Shown here one piece after another: positions 42,820 through 53,297 of a DNA stretch of 64,000 nt. The notes under the pieces are model-generated. The model searched no databases. It was not told the DNA's origin and worked only from the letters and a program-made list of their open reading frames with translations. Numbering within the stretch: position 1 is the stretch's first letter; every line of letters starts with the position of its first letter. Made by a program: the position numbers and the translations under genes. Source of the stretch: an uncultured Arenicella sp. (GTDB lineage Bacteria > Pseudomonadota > Gammaproteobacteria > Arenicellales > Arenicellaceae); contig CANMNN010000012.1 in NCBI GenBank assembly GCA_947499305.1, forward strand, positions 1 through 64,000, read 5' to 3'.

Positions 42820-42897
42820 TCGAATTTGGTTGACTACCGCAATAATCAAGAGCGGTAACGTCCAGAAAGAACCCTTAATAGTAAACCGATTAATTTG

Positions 42898-44103
42898 ATG
42901 AAATCAGAAAATCAATGCGATGTGATTGTGCTCGGTGGTGGGGCAGCAGGTTTAATGGCTGCGTGGACTGCCGGTAAGCGTGGTAAAAAAGTACTATTGC
43001 TCGAGGTTAGCAACAAGCTTGGTAAGAAAATACTAATGTCGGGTGGCGGGCGCTGTAATTTTACTAACCTCGACGTAAGCGCAAGTAATTTTATTTGTGA
43101 TAACGCACATTTCGTGAAGTCAGCGCTCGCTCAATATACTAATTGGGATTTTATTGGTTTAGTTGCAAAGCATGGTATTGATTACCATGAGAAAGATCAT
43201 GGTCAGCTTTTTTGCGATAAGAGTTCGAAAGATATTCTTAAAATGTTGCTCGACGAATGCCATGCTGTAGGCGTAGACCTGCGTTTAAATTGTGATGTTA
43301 CCGAGGCGACTAAGGATGAATGTCAGGATTCGTTTGTCTTAGAAACTAACCAAGGACGGGTTTCTGGAGCCAGTCTAATTGTCGCTACTGGTGGCTTGTC
43401 GATCCCGAGTCTCGGTGGTGCCAGTGGGCTTGGTTATCGTTTAGCTGAGCAATTTGGTTTAGAGCTTAATAGAACAGAGGCCTCTTTGGTACCAATGACC
43501 TTAAGCGGTAAATGGCAAGATTTTTCAAAGGAAATATCAGGGGTTTCGCTGCCAGTGTTTGTCTCTGTACCTAGCAAAGGTTTTGCCGAAAGTATGCTAT
43601 TTACACACAGAGGTATCAGCGGTCCAGCAATATTGCAATTATCTAATTATTGGCAATTAGGAGAGACAATAACAATAGACCTTATCCCAGGTGAAAACGC
43701 AGCTGAGTTGTTTTTGAACCGCAAGAGATCTAACCCTAAGAGTATGCTCTCTGGTATCTTGAGTAATTTTCTACCTAAATCTTTGGTTGCTCAGTTACAA
43801 AAAAACTGGTGGCCTGAGCATAAAACTGCAACGCTACATGATATGAAGAATGACGAGCTTGTTCGTCTAGGTGAGCAGTTTAACAATTGGCAATTACGAC
43901 CCTCTGGCACCGAGGGGTATCGTACCGCTGAAGTCACTCGCGGCGGGGTCAGAGTTGACGCAATTTCATCAAAGACTATGGAAGTTAAAGATCAGCCGAA
44001 CTTGTATTTTGTTGGCGAGGTGCTCGATGTCACGGGCCACTTAGGGGGCTTTAATTTCCAATGGGCCTGGTCGTCAGGATATGTCGCAGGCGTAAATGCT
44101 TGA
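42898..44103 (+). CDS. HI0933-family FAD-dependent oxidoreductase (YhiN/BaiN-like)
   Basis: A 401-residue flavoprotein from the ATG at 42898 (the preceding TTG is in frame). The FAD-binding motif VIVLGGGAAGLMAAWTAGKRG comes first, followed by the family signature LGKKILMSGGGRCNFTN, GASLIVATGGLSIPSLGGASGLGYRLAEQ in the middle, and LYFVGEVLDVTGHLGGFNFQWAWSSG at the end, all standard for HI0933-like proteins. E. coli YhiN is about 400 residues. The reaction is not established for the bacterial members, apart from related flavin-dependent reductases. It converges with the TerB-like gene. Confidence 0.9.
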   Translation: MKSENQCDVIVLGGGAAGLMAAWTAGKRGKKVLLLEVSNKLGKKILMSGGGRCNFTNLDVSASNFICDNAHFVKSALAQYTNWDFIGLVAKHGIDYHEKDHGQLFCDKSSKDILKMLLDECHAVGVDLRLNCDVTEATKDECQDSFVLETNQGRVSGASLIVATGGLSIPSLGGASGLGYRLAEQFGLELNRTEASLVPMTLSGKWQDFSKEISGVSLPVFVSVPSKGFAESMLFTHRGISGPAILQLSNYWQLGETITIDLIPGENAAELFLNRKRSNPKSMLSGILSNFLPKSLVAQLQKNWWPEHKTATLHDMKNDELVRLGEQFNNWQLRPSGTEGYRTAEVTRGGVRVDAISSKTMEVKDQPNLYFVGEVLDVTGHLGGFNFQWAWSSGYVAGVNA

Positions 44104-44217
44104 GTGTTAAAGACGTTCGGAGTGCTGTAAAACAAAAATGCAGCAATACCAATAGTGCCTAGAAACGCTGAGATAGGTGATTCGGAAAAGTTTGATAACG
44201 ATTGTTATGCAGGCTGC

Positions 44218-44679
44218 TTAGAAGTCTTCAATCCCCATTTTTAATTTAGCATTTTCTTGGCTGCGGAAAATTTGCATTTCGTTAAGGCATAGCTGGTTTG
44301 CAAGCATGCGCACTAGCGTTGTTTCATCTTGATCGATGTGTTGATCTGCTAAAGCAATGATCCATAAGTTTTCTAAGAGCTTCATGCGCTTTGCATTTCC
44401 CCAAGTCTCACAAATAGTGCGAGTGATCTTTTGCAAACCTCCTTCATCGGGTCTGGGCCCAGATATTTCTGCAAACAGCTCATTAAGCTCGGTTTGCTTG
44501 AGGTTAAACTCTCTGCGCAGAACTTCTGACATAGTGACCAATTCTATTTTGCCTACATAGCCGTCCGCTTTTATTACTTCGAGCATAAGTCTAGCTGTTG
44601 CGAGCTTTATTTCATGGTCTGATGGCGCTTTGTCTAGCTTCTTATTTACTTTGAATAGCGTGCTGACGGAATTGAACAT
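44218..44679 (-). CDS. TerB-like tellurite resistance domain protein
   Basis: A helical protein of about 153 residues if it starts at the ATG at 44679; the frame is open to a GTG at 44781, with other ATGs at 44760 and 44691, and no ribosome site settles the choice. The TerB pattern is clear: LATARLMLEVIKADGYVGKIELVTMSEVLRREFNL and LLENLWIIALADQHIDQDETTLVRMLANQL, with acidic residues at the metal-binding positions (D-G-Y-V and D-Q-H-I-D). TerB-domain proteins are linked to tellurite and stress resistance; no other ter gene is nearby, so a role in tellurite resistance is doubtful. Confidence 0.75.
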   Translation of the reverse strand: MFNSVSTLFKVNKKLDKAPSDHEIKLATARLMLEVIKADGYVGKIELVTMSEVLRREFNLKQTELNELFAEISGPRPDEGGLQKITRTICETWGNAKRMKLLENLWIIALADQHIDQDETTLVRMLANQLCLNEMQIFRSQENAKLKMGIEDF

Positions 44680-44912
44680 AGCTTTACCCATTTGTTCGAT
44701 TGCTGTTAGCGTGCGTAATGCAGCAATCCTTACCCTAGTTGAGATAAGCTTAATGGGCATTCGCTCTAGGCGAAATAGCACAGATAGACTAGCTCGGCTT
44801 CCCTCGGTCCTGTCTACATTGTGCTAAGGGGTGAGTCATAATATGGAGATGCTGGAGTGAAGCTTAGCCGCCTTTCAAGAAATGGGGTGGCGGCTATACC
44901 GGTTATAACTAT

Positions 44913-46040
44913 CTAGAGCACTTTTTGTAGAGTTTCATTAAAGCGTTCGACAGCCGCATCAACGTCATATAATTTGTCGAGACCAAACAAGCCGAGTCTG
45001 AATGTTTGAAAATCGCTCGGCTCGTCACATTGCAAGGGCACGCCTGCCGCTATTTGCATGCCGTTCGCTGAAAATTTACTTCCGTTTTGAAAGCTGGCGT
45101 CGGTGGTATAACTCACAACAACCCCGGGGGCTTTAAATCCCTCGGCCGCGACACTTTTAATACCTTTGCTCTCAAGTAACGCTCTAACTTTTTGCCCTAA
45201 CTCTACTTGCGCAGCATGCACTTTTGCGAAACCGTATTCTTTAGTTTCTTGCATCACACGACTGAACTGCACTAACCCATCGGTCGGCATGGTTGCATGA
45301 TACGCATGCCCTCCATTTTCGTATGCATTCATGATTTCAGACCATTTTTTAAGGTCGCAAGCAAAGCTATTGCTTTGTGTGTTTTGCATGCGCTCAACGG
45401 CCGCGTCGTTCATCATTACTAACCCGGCACATGGTGAGCCGCTCCAGCCTTTTTGCGGCGCGCTAATAAGAACGTCTATACCAACTTCTTTCATGTCGAC
45501 CCAAATAGCTCCTGATGCAATACAGTCGAGCACAAATAGCCCGCCAACCGAATGAACCGCCTCGGCAACCTCTTTGAGGTAATCAGTTGGCAAGATAATG
45601 CCAGCCGATGTTTCTACGTGAGGCGCAAACACCACTGCAGGCTTCTCATTTTTGATGGTTGCGACCACTTCCTCAATTGGCGCCGGAGCAAAAGGTGCCT
45701 GGCTATCGTTGCCGGTTTTGCGTGCTTTAAGAACTGTGCTGCTTGCTGGTAGACCTGCCATTTCGAAAATCTGCGTCCAGCGATAGCTAAACCAGCCATT
45801 GCGGATTACTAGACAGTGCTGATCTTTTGCAAATTGTCGGGCCACGGCTTCCATACCAAAGGTGCCGCTGCCAGGAACTACCGCAACGGCGTCGGCGTTG
45901 TAAACCTCTTTCAAGGTGCTGGATATATCGTTCATCACTGATTGGAACGATTTCGACATGTGGTTAAGTGATCGGTCGGTGTACACGACTGAGTATTCAA
46001 GTAAACCATTCGGGTCTACTGACTTCGAAAAGGCGGCCAT
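44913..46040 (-). CDS. Class V aminotransferase (alanine-glyoxylate / serine-pyruvate type)
   Basis: A 375-residue PLP enzyme. The pattern VVPGSGTFGMEAVARQF is the phosphate-binding loop, and ISAPQKGWSGSPCAGLV contains the probable PLP-binding lysine (Q-K-G-W). DVLISAPQKG and LFVLDCIASGAIWVDMKEVGIDV (the latter with the cofactor aspartate) agree with class V enzymes. The ribosome site AGGAG lies 7 bases before the ATG. It transfers an amino group between an amino acid and a keto acid; which ones cannot be decided. It stands alone with 349 bases of upstream DNA. Confidence 0.85.
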   Translation of the reverse strand: MAAFSKSVDPNGLLEYSVVYTDRSLNHMSKSFQSVMNDISSTLKEVYNADAVAVVPGSGTFGMEAVARQFAKDQHCLVIRNGWFSYRWTQIFEMAGLPASSTVLKARKTGNDSQAPFAPAPIEEVVATIKNEKPAVVFAPHVETSAGIILPTDYLKEVAEAVHSVGGLFVLDCIASGAIWVDMKEVGIDVLISAPQKGWSGSPCAGLVMMNDAAVERMQNTQSNSFACDLKKWSEIMNAYENGGHAYHATMPTDGLVQFSRVMQETKEYGFAKVHAAQVELGQKVRALLESKGIKSVAAEGFKAPGVVVSYTTDASFQNGSKFSANGMQIAAGVPLQCDEPSDFQTFRLGLFGLDKLYDVDAAVERFNETLQKVL

Positions 46041-46389
46041 AGCGATCTCCTAGCTATTGAGTTGTCACTTATTTCGCGGGAATAAACGTGCTATCCGTTG
46101 AAACCTAATGATTGATAATTTTCAAGAGTGAAATAAATAGGCAGTTTCACAAGTTTTGCTTTGTAGAGTTGACGTTCGTCATGTGCTTATTGAGCAGACT
46201 TGGTCACAATTGTTCTAGCATAGCTCTTTGTATCAAATGAAGCGCATAAGCCACAACTAAGAGGCACGAATAGTGACTATATCAATCGCTTTAGAAAGCT
46301 CTGCACTCATGCGCAAAACCTTTGGTTGAGTATTGGAGAACGCCAATGTTGAGTACTTGCTCAGTGGCGCTGCAGTAATAGGGAAGGTG
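46041..46389. other. Intergenic region of about 350 bases
   Basis: This separates two minus-strand genes (Smr and aminotransferase). I find no frame of note and no strong hairpin. It should hold the aminotransferase promoter at its left end and the Smr gene's terminator region at its right; neither is clear. Confidence 0.3.
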
Positions 46390-46917
46390 TTATTTTATTT
46401 TGTCTAGCAATACGTAAACGGCGCCTGTGCCGCCATCGTTAGCGGGAGTGGAGACAACCGCGATCACATGTTGGTTTTTACTGAGCCAACCTATCAGCAT
46501 GTTTTTAAGAACGGGTTTCCGTCCCGCAGAATTGCGGCCTTTACCGTGCACGATGCGTATTGCCCGAATGTTGTCTCTAGCGCAGGCATTTACAAAGGCG
46601 TGGGTTTCTTGCTTGGCTTCGCCTGCGATATAACCATGTAAGTCTAACTCGTCTTGAATCGCATAGTCGCCACGACGGAGCTTTTTAAGCAGCCTGCTTG
46701 AAAAACCGGATCGCAGAAATTTGAGTTCGTCGCCGCTTTCAAAACTAGCGCTCTCGTCCGACTCGGCCAATAATTCATCCATGACTCGCTGATCATCGAG
46801 TAAACGTTGGCGGGGCGTGGTGTCGGCCGGTTTACGGTATGGCGCGATCTTATCTTGCTTGAGCGGTTTTACGCCCATGCCGAGAAGACGCGCCATACTA
46901 TTGTCATCGGAGGCCAT
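46390..46917 (-). CDS. Smr-domain protein
   Basis: A 175-residue protein whose C-terminal 85 residues form an Smr domain: DELDLHGYIAGEAKQET has the L-D-L-H-G signature, IRIVHGKGRNSAGRKPVLKNML the H-G-K-G motif, and DGGTGAVYVLLDK the ending. The N-terminal half is charged (with the DELKFLRSGFSSRLLKKLRRGDY segment seen in the SmrA/YfcN-type). Smr domains cleave or nick DNA or RNA; related E. coli SmrB rescues collided ribosomes. It is downstream of trxB by 23 bases on the same strand and may be cotranscribed. Confidence 0.85.
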   Translation of the reverse strand: MASDDNSMARLLGMGVKPLKQDKIAPYRKPADTTPRQRLLDDQRVMDELLAESDESASFESGDELKFLRSGFSSRLLKKLRRGDYAIQDELDLHGYIAGEAKQETHAFVNACARDNIRAIRIVHGKGRNSAGRKPVLKNMLIGWLSKNQHVIAVVSTPANDGGTGAVYVLLDKIK

Positions 46918-46940
46918 TGTTAGAAGGCTTTACTAAGGAT

Positions 46941-47957
<1,017 letters not shown>

Positions 47958-48115
47958 CTAATTAATTTAGTGTTTGATTAATAGCGAGCAATTCGAGTAT
48001 TTCAAGTGCAGGCCCACAAAGCGCATAAACGCAATACAGAACCGTTAGGAATAGTGTTGGTAGACCATTTCGCGTTAGAATAGATAGATTAAGATGAGGG
48101 AGTTGTAAGAACACC

Positions 48116-50449
48116 ATGCCACAGGCAAAGCGCAAACAAATAAAAGAAACAACACAAGATGGCGGCGGCATTTTATCGCCACGAGTACGTGAGCTCGGCT
48201 CGGAGATCGTGGTGGTGATAAGTGTATTCTTATCGCTCTATGCTTTGTTGTCCTTGTTGACATACAACGCCAAAGATCCGGGCTGGTCGCACAGTGGTGG
48301 CTCGTCAAGTGAAGTGACTAATCTTGGTGGGCAATTCGGGGCAAATTTCTCTGACATGCTTTTGCACGGCTTTGGTTATATGTCATTTTTGGTTCCCATC
48401 ATGATTTTGGTGCTGGGCGTTAATTTTTTTCGTAATCGTCATGACACCGCCGAGCCGTCCTATTTCAACCGAGTTTTGATTGCAGCAGGTTTCTTGATCA
48501 CGGTAATGGGCGGCTGTGGTATTGAAAATTTGCATTTTAATCACTGGGCTGAAGCTAAGCACTTTAATGCAGGTGGTTATTTGGGAGGCTGGCTCAACGG
48601 AAATTTGGTCGACTTATTTGGCCAAGTCGGTTCGACCATGTTGATGGTAGTGTTATTTCTTACTGGTATTACCATTTTTTCTGGGCTTTCTTGGTTTAGT
48701 TTGATGGATTCGATCGGTGAAAATATCTTTAAACTCATTGACTCAGTTAAAGATCGCCGCGAACAAAAAGAAGACCGCGAGATCGGCGCAAAGGCGCGTA
48801 TTGTGCGTCAAGAAGTGGTTACCGAGCTTAAAGAAAAAGTAAAGATTGCGCCAACAATCATGCCTAAATTGGCGCCCGTTGAGTCGAAGAAAGAAGACAG
48901 TGGTCGCATGGAGCGTGAGAAGCAAACTAACATGTTTGACAGCATGCATAGCTCCAATAGCGCGTTGCCGGCTTTGTCACTGCTTGATCCGCCGGATGCT
49001 CAACAAGCAGGCTATTCGGATGATGAGCTCAATGCGATCAGTGTGTTGTTGGTGAAAAAGCTAGCTGACTTTAATGTGCCAATCGAAGTCGTCAGCGTGC
49101 ATCAAGGCCCCGTTATTACCCGATTTGAAATTGATCCAGCTCCGGGTATTAAAGCGGCAACAATTACTGGCCTAGCCAAAGATTTGGCGCGCGCCTTATC
49201 GACCGTTAGTGTGCGCGTGGTAGAAAATATCCCAGGCAAATCTTACATTGGCATTGAGATTCCGAACGAATCACGTGAAATTGTGCGCTTAGTAGAGGGT
49301 TTATCGTCAAGCCAGTTTGAAGACATGAGTTCGCCACTTGCATTGGTTTTAGGTAAAGACATTAGTGGCAAAACAGTGATAGCTGACTTGGCAAAAATGC
49401 CACACGTGTTGATCGCTGGTACTACTGGCTCTGGTAAGTCGGTGTGCATTAATGCCCTAATTTTAAGCTTGATCTATAAGGCCACGGCTCAGCAAGTGCG
49501 CATGATCATGGTCGACCCAAAGATGCTCGAGTTATCGGTATACGAGGGAATTCCACATTTATTATGCCCGGTCGTTACTGATATGAGCGAAGCGGCAAAC
49601 GCCTTGCGCTGGAGTATTGTTGAGATGGAGCGGCGCTATAAGCTTATGTCAGAGCTTGGTGTGCGTAATCTGGCTGGCTACAACCGAAAAATCAAGCAAG
49701 CCGAAGACGCAGGCGAGCCGATTTATGACCCTTTTGTGAAAGAAGGGCAGGTGCCTGAACCGTTGCAGGAATTACCTTGTTTGGTGGTCATCATTGATGA
49801 GTTGGCCGATTTAATGATGACAGTCGGTAAGAAAGTTGAAGAATTGATCACCCGCTTAGCGCAGAAAGGTCGCGCCTCAGGCGTGCACCTAGTATTGGCT
49901 ACTCAGCGACCGTCAGTTGATGTAATCACGGGACTATTGAAAGCTAATATTCCGACACGCATTGCGTTTCAAGTGTCGTCTAAAGTCGACTCTCGAACGG
50001 TAATCGACCAAATGGGCGCCGAGATGTTGCTTGGTCATGGCGATATGCTGTTCTTGCCGCCTGGCACCAGCTTGCCTGAACGTGTTCACGGAAGTTTCGT
50101 ATCAGACAAAGAGGTTCATGAAGTTGTGGAGTCCTTAAAAGGCGATGCAGAGCCTGAGTACGACGAATCTATTCTGAGTGCACCTAAAGAGGTGAATAAC
50201 GCATTGCCGAGCGCATTTCGTGACGATGCGGTTAACGATGATCCAGAAAACGACCCTTTATACGATCAAGCCGTAGAATTCGTTACCAAGACTCGTAAAG
50301 CGTCGATCTCATCGGTTCAGCGTCAATTGCGAGTGGGCTACAACCGCGCTGCACGCATGATCGAAACCATGGAAATGACGGGTGTTGTTACTCCCGCTGA
50401 AGAAAATGGCCGTCGTGAGGTGTTAGCACCGCCGCCGCCCGAAGATTAG
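48116..50449 (+). CDS. ftsK: DNA translocase FtsK
   Basis: A 777-residue septal DNA translocase. Residues 1-210 contain four membrane segments. A linker of about 80 residues (short compared with E. coli's 600) leads to the motor: a 'SKE..Y' beta-domain, Walker [17 protein letters not shown] at about residues 434-449, Walker [13 protein letters not shown] and [25 protein letters not shown]. The C-terminal gamma winged helix ([21 protein letters not shown]) recognises KOPS sites and activates XerD. It segregates the chromosome terminus and resolves dimers at the division septum. It is followed by lolA after 38 bases. Confidence 0.96.
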   Translation: MPQAKRKQIKETTQDGGGILSPRVRELGSEIVVVISVFLSLYALLSLLTYNAKDPGWSHSGGSSSEVTNLGGQFGANFSDMLLHGFGYMSFLVPIMILVLGVNFFRNRHDTAEPSYFNRVLIAAGFLITVMGGCGIENLHFNHWAEAKHFNAGGYLGGWLNGNLVDLFGQVGSTMLMVVLFLTGITIFSGLSWFSLMDSIGENIFKLIDSVKDRREQKEDREIGAKARIVRQEVVTELKEKVKIAPTIMPKLAPVESKKEDSGRMEREKQTNMFDSMHSSNSALPALSLLDPPDAQQAGYSDDELNAISVLLVKKLADFNVPIEVVSVHQGPVITRFEIDPAPGIKAATITGLAKDLARALSTVSVRVVENIPGKSYIGIEIPNESREIVRLVEGLSSSQFEDMSSPLALVLGKDISGKTVIADLAKMPHVLIAGTTGSGKSVCINALILSLIYKATAQQVRMIMVDPKMLELSVYEGIPHLLCPVVTDMSEAANALRWSIVEMERRYKLMSELGVRNLAGYNRKIKQAEDAGEPIYDPFVKEGQVPEPLQELPCLVVIIDELADLMMTVGKKVEELITRLAQKGRASGVHLVLATQRPSVDVITGLLKANIPTRIAFQVSSKVDSRTVIDQMGAEMLLGHGDMLFLPPGTSLPERVHGSFVSDKEVHEVVESLKGDAEPEYDESILSAPKEVNNALPSAFRDDAVNDDPENDPLYDQAVEFVTKTRKASISSVQRQLRVGYNRAARMIETMEMTGVVTPAEENGRREVLAPPPPED

Positions 50450-50487
50450 CGATTAACCATAAACTGCGTCAATGGTCGCGTGATTAT

Positions 50488-51150
50488 ATGAGAACCACCA
50501 AACATCTATTCTTAACAAGCCGAAAGCTTGTGCACCTGTTTTTTATTTTATCGTTGGCAACCAGTGCCTCGACCAATGCCTCTGAGCCTATGCTTATGCG
50601 TTTCTTTGAAGAAGTTGAGACCCTGCAAGCAGGCTTCGATCAACGCATAGTTGATGAAAGCGGCAATACTCTCGAGGTTAAAAAGGGGATTTTCTCATTG
50701 TCGCGCCCTGGTCGATTTCGCTGGAATTATGTAACTGACGATCCAGATTACCCGGTTGGTCAACAGATTATCTCTGATGGAAGCACTATTACGTTTTATG
50801 AGCCCGATTTAGAAACGGCTAATCAGCGCAGTATGATCAATGCGCTAGAGCAAGTGCCTACATTGTTATTGGTTCAAACGGGCGAAAGCCTGGAAAAGCA
50901 CTTTAATGTCACTGATTTTGGCAAAACCGACGGCTTAACTTGGGTCGCATTAAAGCCAAAAGATGAAAACGCAGGATATCAAGGATTGATGATCGGTTTT
51001 AAGAAGCAGCTTCTTAGCGCCATTGTGCTCACAGATGGTTTGGGAAATGAAACTCGATTGACATTGAGCGACGTAGTCACGAATCAAAAGCTCGACGAAC
51101 AGCTTTTTGCCTTTGTCCCTTCTGAAGGTGTCGACTTGATCCAACAGTAA
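50488..51150 (+). CDS. lolA: Outer-membrane lipoprotein carrier protein LolA
   Basis: A 220-residue periplasmic chaperone. It carries lipoproteins from LolCDE to LolB. A signal peptide (HLFFILSLATSASTNAS) is followed by the typical LolA body: LQAGFDQRIVDESGNTLEVKKGIFSLSRPGRFRWNY matches the 'F.Q.v.d..G....sG.f.l.RPg.frW.y' pattern, and IISDGSTITFYEPDLETA and LTLSDVVTNQKLDEQLFAFVP complete it. Length is normal. The gene order ftsK-lolA is conserved in gammaproteobacteria. The usual rarA (mgsA) gene is not found downstream; crcB follows after 59 bases. Confidence 0.93.
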   Translation: MRTTKHLFLTSRKLVHLFFILSLATSASTNASEPMLMRFFEEVETLQAGFDQRIVDESGNTLEVKKGIFSLSRPGRFRWNYVTDDPDYPVGQQIISDGSTITFYEPDLETANQRSMINALEQVPTLLLVQTGESLEKHFNVTDFGKTDGLTWVALKPKDENAGYQGLMIGFKKQLLSAIVLTDGLGNETRLTLSDVVTNQKLDEQLFAFVPSEGVDLIQQ

Positions 51151-51209
51151 ATGGCTTTTTTTACGCTTCTTTTATCCTCGGTTTCCCAATCTCGGCGCTG
51201 AGAGTTATT

Positions 51210-51596
51210 GTGACGCAACTCGGATTTTACCTTTCAATTGGTTTAGCGGGCGGAACAGGCGCGCTATTGCGGTATTTAGTCGGGCGCGCGACTGTCAATT
51301 TAGGGTGGGCTGCGCTACCATTCGGCACACTAATAGCGAACGTGTTGGGCTGCTTTTTGATGGGCTTTTTGTCGTGGTTGTTGCTGCACAAATGGCAGAT
51401 GAGCCAACAAGTGCAAACAATACTATTAACCGGTCTTTTAGGTGGGTTTACTACGTTTTCAGCGTTTTCACTTGAGACCATGACCTTAATCCAACAAGGC
51501 TCGTCGATTAAAGCGCTTATTTACGTCGGCTTGTCGGTTTTGCTATGTTTGCTGATGTGCTTTGCTGGTTTGTTCTTGGCAAAGCACATCACCTGA
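51210..51596 (+). CDS. crcB: Fluoride exporter CrcB
   Basis: A 128-residue, four-helix inner-membrane protein of the CrcB/Fluc family, which assembles as a dual-topology dimer and lets fluoride leave the cell. Family motifs are GGTGALLRYLVGR near the N-terminus, LPFGTLIANVLGCFLMGFL (with the conserved Asn) and TGLLGGFTTFSAFSLET (the Phe box and T-F-S-x-F). The GTG start at 51210 gives the family length. It stands between lolA and serS, the position occupied in Pseudomonas downstream of rarA. Confidence 0.94.
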   Translation: MTQLGFYLSIGLAGGTGALLRYLVGRATVNLGWAALPFGTLIANVLGCFLMGFLSWLLLHKWQMSQQVQTILLTGLLGGFTTFSAFSLETMTLIQQGSSIKALIYVGLSVLLCLLMCFAGLFLAKHIT

Positions 51597-51681
51597 GCTG
51601 ATTTGCTGTATTAGTTTGTTGAGCCTAAGGTTTTGCGCAAGGCTGCAAACTTTCACTGTGTTTATTACTTACCCTCGTTAA

Positions 51682-52968
<1,287 letters not shown>

Positions 52969-52999
52969 GCTCGAACATCGGCCTAATTAAGCTGCTTTT

Positions 53000-53035
53000 T
53001 TGCAATTCAACAGCTTTAAACCAGTTGAATTGCAA
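53000..53035. terminator. 12-base inverted repeat after serS, possible terminator
   Basis: TTGCAATTCAAC (53000-53011) and GTTGAATTGCAA (53024-53035) pair perfectly around a 12-base loop. A third arm, AATTCAAC, ends near 53052, so the middle arm could pair with either. There is no clean U-tract on the plus strand, so the terminator call is tentative. Confidence 0.45.
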
Positions 53036-53173
53036 TTGATTGTTAATTCAACTCATGATTTTTGATCTGGGCAAGATTGTGTAGTAATTTTAGATTAGAA
53101 ACTGTAATTAAGTGATTGTATTTGCTATATTTCGGCGGTCTAGGGGTAGATTTTTCGGATAATAGACATAGCC

Positions 53174-53193
53174 GGGCGTTTCGCCCAGTTTTT
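53174..53193 (+). terminator. GC-rich hairpin with U-tract in the exopolysaccharide leader
   Basis: GGGCG-TTT-CGCCC at 53174-53186 is followed by AGTTTTT, a short rho-independent terminator-like element 105 bases before the first gene of the operon. It may act as an attenuator. Confidence 0.45.
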
Positions 53194-53234
53194 GATGCTT
53201 GAAAAACGCATCGCAGGGTTGGTACTGCTGTTTT

Positions 53235-53249
53235 TAAGTCTTCGACTTA
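53235..53249 (+). repeat. Small hairpin TAAGTC-TTC-GACTTA in the leader
   Basis: A perfect 6-base inverted repeat with a 3-base loop, 49 bases before the start at 53298. It may stabilise or regulate the leader mRNA. Confidence 0.4.
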
Positions 53250-53297
53250 TGGTCGTTGGCTAGGTAGTACGTTTGTTAAATAGACAGGTTAAAAAAG

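Larger units (their letters stand above)
52969..53297 (+). other. Leader region before the exopolysaccharide operon
   Basis: This 329-base region carries the inverted repeat after serS (53000-53035), a terminator-like GC hairpin (53174-53186) and a small hairpin (53235-53249) before the start at 53298. No frame is supported. The last 130 bases look like a structured 5' leader. Confidence 0.45.

Noticed and set aside
53110-53290. Possible c-di-GMP (GEMM) riboswitch before the exopolysaccharide operon
   Set aside because: A GGTAG-like piece and an ACGCA-like piece are present, but the conserved GGCAAACC and ACGCAAAGCC cores and the tetraloop-receptor are not; kept only as an unassigned structured leader.
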